A DNA stretch of 64,000 nucleotides from Limnoglobus roseus (GTDB lineage Bacteria; Planctomycetota; Planctomycetia; Gemmatales; Gemmataceae). Positions 60,328 to 64,000 of this stretch are shown here, piece by piece. Location: NCBI RefSeq assembly GCF_008254045.1, contig NZ_CP042425.1, forward strand, positions 3,286,001-3,350,000. The letters are read 5' to 3'. Position 1 is the first letter of the stretch. Each line of letters begins with the position of its first letter. Both the position numbers and the translations under genes were made by a program. The notes below the pieces were generated by a model that was given only the letters and a program-made list of their open reading frames with translations, made no database searches and was not told where the DNA came from.

Positions 60328-61299
60328 ATGAATAAGATTGAAGAGCGTGCGGCACTCGATGCTGTTTTTGGAATATATCCTTTGATCATTAAGGAACAAG
60401 AGCGACCTGATTTTAGATGCTTACATCCGACGACTGGCGAATTCGGTGTGGAAGTTACAGAATTCCATGCCTCTGAGAGCGACGCCAGACTGCGTAACAT
60501 ACGAAATTACCCCCTTGATATCATTAAGAATGGAAAATACCGTCACAAGGATGATGTTGGAGAGATTTGTGTTGAAGAAGTAGTTTATCATGTCGCAGCT
60601 ACAGGCCAGCAAATTCCTCTTCGAGCCATACCTCGCCGTGTTCCGACTGTCCGTGAATGCGTTCCCAAAATTGTTGACATGATTAACGACAAGGGGATGA
60701 AGTGTGCTGGCTATGACAGCGATCTTCGATCAACGGACTTGATCATCAGTGATTTAAATAATGCAGTGCGATTGAACAGAGTTGGGGAGTTTTTGGGTTG
60801 TCTCCATGATTACTTGTGTGGGAGTTCAGCAGTGGTGATGGTTTCACCGTTGCGAGAGGTGTATCTCCTGTGCCTTTGCGGTGAAATTGGTCGCGTTTGT
60901 ATTCCGATTTACGGGAATTTGTTTGTAGGCGAAATAGCTGTATTTGACGAAATCTATTCTCGACATATCTCGGCACTGTCTGAAGACAATACAGTTGGTC
61001 GATATTTGGCTACTCTTGCCGCTCATTTAGCAGCTCGGTTTCCGGGGACAGTATTCTCGGAGAGCGAAGGCGATGTGTCGTTCAAGTTTGCAAGTACGGT
61101 TTGGACATTGTCGGCTGAGCAGAAGGTTTTCATCACTGACATGAGATGTGGTGATGAACTTGCATGGGAGGCACTCTCGTCAGAGAGTAATGTCGATCCA
61201 TTCCAGGCAAGTATATTTAATGATCCTGAACAGGGACGGGTAAATGAATTTCGATGCTATGAACTGCATTTCCCCGTGCCCGAGACTAGGCCGTGTTGA
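60328..61299 (+). CDS. AT-rich foreign gene; possible PD-(D/E)xK-like protein, 323 aa
   Basis: Codon and base use differ clearly from the high-GC surroundings. Residues about 26-47 read ERPDFRCLHPTTGEFGVEVT, with PDF followed by GVEVTE, which resembles the PD...ExT-like core of restriction-endonuclease-fold proteins; a lysine in the last motif position is not evident. The rest is unremarkable alpha/beta. The last four codons have been replaced by the IS at 61289, with the stop (TGA 61297-61299) lying inside the IS end; the length is unchanged. Confidence 0.6.
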   Translation: MNKIEERAALDAVFGIYPLIIKEQERPDFRCLHPTTGEFGVEVTEFHASESDARLRNIRNYPLDIIKNGKYRHKDDVGEICVEEVVYHVAATGQQIPLRAIPRRVPTVRECVPKIVDMINDKGMKCAGYDSDLRSTDLIISDLNNAVRLNRVGEFLGCLHDYLCGSSAVVMVSPLREVYLLCLCGEIGRVCIPIYGNLFVGEIAVFDEIYSRHISALSEDNTVGRYLATLAAHLAARFPGTVFSESEGDVSFKFASTVWTLSAEQKVFITDMRCGDELAWEALSSESNVDPFQASIFNDPEQGRVNEFRCYELHFPVPETRPC

Positions 61300-62188
61300 C
61301 GAGCCGTGTTCGTTCGGGGTAAGAGTTTAGGTCGATCCCGACCATTCCGAGGCACGACGCCGTGCGGTACTTGCTCACGGACGACCACTGGGCCATCCTC
61401 GAACCGCTCGTCGCCCAGGCCAAGCAGTTCACCGGCGGCCAGCCGCCACGCCTGTCCGACCGCATGTTCTTCGAGGCAATCCTGTACTGGGCCCGGACCG
61501 GCATCCCATGGCGGGATCTGCCGAGCGAGTTCGGGGCGTGGGACGCCGTGTACCACCGGTTCGGCCGGTGGGCCCGCTCGGGCAGCCTGCGGCGGCTGTT
61601 TGAACTGCTGACCGCCAACCCCGACCTGGGTGACGTCCGCCGCATCCTGGTCGACTCCACCGTCGTCCGCGCCCACCAGCATGCGGCCGGGGCACGGCGG
61701 AAGAAAAAAAGATCGGGGCGGCACGAAGTGCTCGCCGTGAGGGTCTTGGCCGCAGCCGGGGCGGGCTGACCACCAAGGTTCTCGTGGCGGCCGTCGACGA
61801 GGGCACGGCCCTCGCCGTCGAAGTGTTGCCGGGCCAAGCCCACGACGCCCCGCGGTTGGGGCCGCTGCTCGACGCCACCATCGCTCGCGTGCCGCACTTC
61901 GACGAGGCGGTGTGCGACAAGGGGTTCGATGGGGACGACCAGCGGCAGGCGTGCGTCGACCGGGACGTGTTCCCGAACATTCCCAGCCGGAGCAACCGGG
62001 TCGAGCCCCAGCCGTTCCTGCCGGACGGGTATCGAGAGCGGAACAAGGTGGAGCGGCTGTTCGGCAAGGCCAAGCAGTTCCGCCGGTTCGCCACCCGGTA
62101 CGAGAAGCGGAAGACGATGTTCCTCGGTGTGGTCCATTTGGTGTTCGGCGTCCTGCGACTACGGCGACTCAGGAACATCAACACGGCC
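61289..62188 (+). mobile_element. IS5-family (IS427-like) insertion sequence, 900 bp
   Basis: Terminal inverted repeats GGCCGTGTTGA and TCAACACGGCC bound a 900-base element. TA is duplicated on both sides (61287-61288, 62189-62190), consistent with a CTAG-type target. The element encodes a two-frame transposase. Removing the IS restores the reading ACT AGT ACC GGC TAA for the upstream gene. Insertion is recent enough that repeats and target site are intact. Confidence 0.9.
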
Positions 62189-62191
62189 TAG
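61362..62191 (+). CDS. IS5-family transposase, two frames joined by -1 shift
   Basis: The first frame starts at GTG 61362 (MRYLLTDDHWAILEPLV) and stops after 135 codons. The second frame, from about 61711, gives GRSRGGLTTKVLVAAVDEG, the conserved IS5 motif, only if the ribosome or polymerase slips by -1 at the A7 run 61704-61710. The DDE set is complete across the join: Asp in ILVDSTVVRAHQ, Asp in VCDKGFDGDD, and Glu with Y-R-E-K in YRERNKVERLFGKAKQF. Its stop, TAG, is formed by the target duplication (TA) plus the next base. Confidence 0.88.
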
Positions 62192-62231
62192 TACCGGCTA
62201 ATACCCCTGCCCCCAGCCGAGGTTTTCCAAC

Positions 62232-63755
62232 GTGCATAGCATTTTTGCTAGCGTACTTGGTGAGATCAACATTTCCACGCCAAATGCAGTTGCCGTTGGC
62301 CGCCGCTGGCTGCCCGGCACCGGCGGCGCACTGGATGTTCGCACGCCCATCGACGGCTCACTGCTCGCGTCGTTCCCGCAGGCGACGCCGGCCGATCTAA
62401 AGCCGCTCCTCGCCGCTGCGACTTCGGCGTTCCTCGAATGGCGGATGGTGCCCGCCCCCGTCCGCGGCGAGTTCGTTCGCCGCATCGGCGAGAAACTCCG
62501 CGAGAAGAAGGACCAACTCGCCGCGGTCGTCAGTTGGGAGGCCGGCAAGATCACCCAGGAATCGCTCGGCGAAGTCCAAGAGATGATCGACATCTGCGAT
62601 TTCGCCGTCGGCCTCAGCCGGCAACTGTACGGCCTGACCATCGCCAGCGAGCGGCCGCGGCACCGCCTCATGGAACAGTGGCACCCGCTCGGCCCGGTCG
62701 GCGTCATCACGGCGTTCAACTTCCCCGTCGCGGTCTGGGCGTGGAACGCGATGCTCGGCCTCGTCTGCGGCGATCCGATCATCTGGAAGCCGTCACACAA
62801 GACGCCGCTGTGCGCCCTGGCCACGCACGCCGTTGTGATGGACGTGCTGAAGGACATGCCCGACGTGCCCGACGGTGTGGTCAGCCTGATCGTCGGCGGC
62901 AACGATGTCGGCGAAGCGCTCGCGGCCGCCCCGGAATTGCCGCTAATCTCCGCGACCGGCAGCACGCGCATGGGCCGGACCGTCGGGCAGGTGGTGGCCG
63001 CGCGGCTGGGCCGGTCGCTGCTGGAACTCGGCGGCAACAACGCGATGATCGTCGCCCCGACGGCCGACCTGGAACTGGCCGTCCGCTCGATCACGTTCGC
63101 TGCCGTCGGCACCTGTGGCCAGCGCTGCACCACCCTGCGGCGGCTGATCGTCCACGAGTCAATCGCCGCGACCCTGCTCGATCGCCTGAAGGCCGTCTAC
63201 GCGAAGCTGCCGATCGGCAACCCGCTGGAACCCGGCACCCTCGTCGGACCGCTCATCGACGAAGCCGCCTTCGAGGCGATGCAATCAGCCCTCGCGTCGG
63301 CCCGCCAATCGGGCGGAACCGTCACCGGCGGCGAGCGCGTCCTGCGGCCGGGGGGCTACGTTAGCCCGGCCCTCGTCGAGATCGCCGGGGACGCGCCAAT
63401 CGTGCGTGAGGAAACCTTCGCCCCGATCCTGTACGTGACGCCGTACCGCGACCTGTCTGACGCGATCGCGCTGCACAACGGCGTGCCACAGGGGTTGGCC
63501 TCCGCGATTCTAACGAACGACTTGCGCGAGGCGGAATTGTTCCTGTCGCCGGCCGGCTCCGACTGCGGCATTGCGAACGTGAACATCGGCACGAGCGGGG
63601 CCGAGATCGGCGGCGCGTTCGGTGGCGAGAAGGCCACCGGCGGCGGCCGCGAGTCCGGCTCCGACGCCTGGAAAGTGTACATGCGCCGCGCGACGAACAC
63701 GATCAACTACTCGCGCGACCTGCCGCTCGCCCAGGGCATCCGGTTTGAAGTGTGA
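62232..63755 (+). CDS. aldehyde dehydrogenase, alpha-aminoadipate-semialdehyde-type (ALDH7-like), 507 aa
   Basis: GTG 62232 follows GAGG by nine bases. Seen: Asn163 in ITAFNFPVAVWAWNA, Glu265 in LLELGGNNAM, and catalytic Cys299 in GTCGQRCTTLRRLIV. The sequence ISATGSTRMGRTVGQVV and IGGAFGGEKATGGGRESGSD match ALDH7A1/AASADH enzymes, which oxidise alpha-aminoadipic semialdehyde in lysine degradation. The saccharopine dehydrogenase-like gene upstream makes this role likely. Cytoplasmic; NAD(P)-dependent by family. Confidence 0.88.
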   Translation: MHSIFASVLGEINISTPNAVAVGRRWLPGTGGALDVRTPIDGSLLASFPQATPADLKPLLAAATSAFLEWRMVPAPVRGEFVRRIGEKLREKKDQLAAVVSWEAGKITQESLGEVQEMIDICDFAVGLSRQLYGLTIASERPRHRLMEQWHPLGPVGVITAFNFPVAVWAWNAMLGLVCGDPIIWKPSHKTPLCALATHAVVMDVLKDMPDVPDGVVSLIVGGNDVGEALAAAPELPLISATGSTRMGRTVGQVVAARLGRSLLELGGNNAMIVAPTADLELAVRSITFAAVGTCGQRCTTLRRLIVHESIAATLLDRLKAVYAKLPIGNPLEPGTLVGPLIDEAAFEAMQSALASARQSGGTVTGGERVLRPGGYVSPALVEIAGDAPIVREETFAPILYVTPYRDLSDAIALHNGVPQGLASAILTNDLREAELFLSPAGSDCGIANVNIGTSGAEIGGAFGGEKATGGGRESGSDAWKVYMRRATNTINYSRDLPLAQGIRFEV

Positions 63756-63778
63756 GGGCAAACAGTCCGGCCGTGGGC

Positions 63779-64000
63779 TTAGTGGTCGTCCCCGCGCTCC
63801 TTCGTCAAGCGAATCAACTCCGCGATTAACCCGTCCGTTGTCGCCTCGGCGGCGACCGCGGCCGGGGCGAGGCCGAACTCGTCGAGGGCCGCGGCCGTCA
63901 GCGGGCTGATCGCCACCAGGCGAATTTCGCCGCGTTCGACTCGCCCGCGGATGGTGTCGTCGAACAGCTTCGCGAGCGCCCGGGCGATGTTCGGACTGGT
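63779..64000 (-). CDS. uroporphyrinogen-III synthase-like protein, C-terminal part
   Basis: Only the last 73 residues are visible, open to the right edge. SPNIARALAKLFDDTIRGRV then LVAISPLTAAALDEFGLAPA and TTDGLIAELIRLTKERG resemble the C-terminal end of HemD, which makes uroporphyrinogen III for haem synthesis; the TS(P/S)NI and ISPLTA motifs fit. It converges on the aldehyde dehydrogenase gene with 23 bases between stops. Confidence 0.65.
   Translation of the reverse strand, partial: TSPNIARALAKLFDDTIRGRVERGEIRLVAISPLTAAALDEFGLAPAAVAAEATTDGLIAELIRLTKERGDDH

Overview
The window looks like a chromosome segment of a planctomycete of the Gemmataceae type. Supporting marks are a high-GC background, a DUF1549/DUF1553 + DUF1501 gene pair, a DUF1559 prepilin-like protein, a PEP-CTERM protein, a large secreted protein with the planctomycete 'LEDR' N-terminal motif, many WD40 and PQQ-type beta-propellers, ECF sigma/anti-sigma cassettes, and the small 'RKLRLFACGCCR' protein family. 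The family assignment is inference from protein features; no 16S rRNA gene is present.

Positions 1-13,000 form an accessory island of short, mostly unassigned genes. A minus-strand run (4293 down to 1) starts with two XRE regulators and continues through small membrane, zinc-ribbon and lipoprotein genes. A plus-strand run (4432 to 13040) carries a SWIM zinc-finger protein, small basic proteins, excisionase-like HTH proteins, a D5/phage-type P-loop helicase and a large serine recombinase. The recombinase 3' end overlaps the 3' end of an oppositely oriented HerA-like ATPase whose C-terminus appears cut off. This is the best candidate for the right-hand junction of an integrated element. Several short palindromes and repeats in the island look like operators or iterons.

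From 13 to 44 kb the content is core-like chromosome: prolyl-tRNA synthetase, two ECF sigma/anti-sigma cassettes each followed by a secreted protein, secreted beta-propellers, a 1,023-residue WD40 protein, paired zinc-ribbon membrane proteins, the DUF1549/DUF1501 pair, a nitrilase-family amidase, a ThuA-like protein, a phosphate-selective-type porin and a prenyltransferase-fold protein. Long perfect inverted repeats sit at several gene ends.

From 43.5 to 48.5 kb, ilvA is preceded by a strong intrinsic terminator. Next to it are a flavin-dependent halogenase-like oxidoreductase and a secreted single-CxxCH protein, the latter divergent from a MarR regulator. The promoter regions of both genes carry the same TGTCnAnACAAAT sequence, which suggests a small MarR regulon.

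From 48.5 to 64 kb come a SMI1/KNR4 protein coupled to a pectate lyase, a DUF1559 protein with a lipoprotein, the translation block rpsB-tsf-rpsT, an OFA-type transporter coupled to a zinc peptidase, tRNA-Ala(GGC), an esterase, and a Tat-exported Gfo/Idh/MocA protein. Last is a probable lysine-catabolism pair (saccharopine dehydrogenase-like and alpha-aminoadipate semialdehyde dehydrogenase-like), separated by an AT-rich foreign gene and a 900-bp IS5-family element. The window ends inside a gene resembling the C-terminus of uroporphyrinogen-III synthase.
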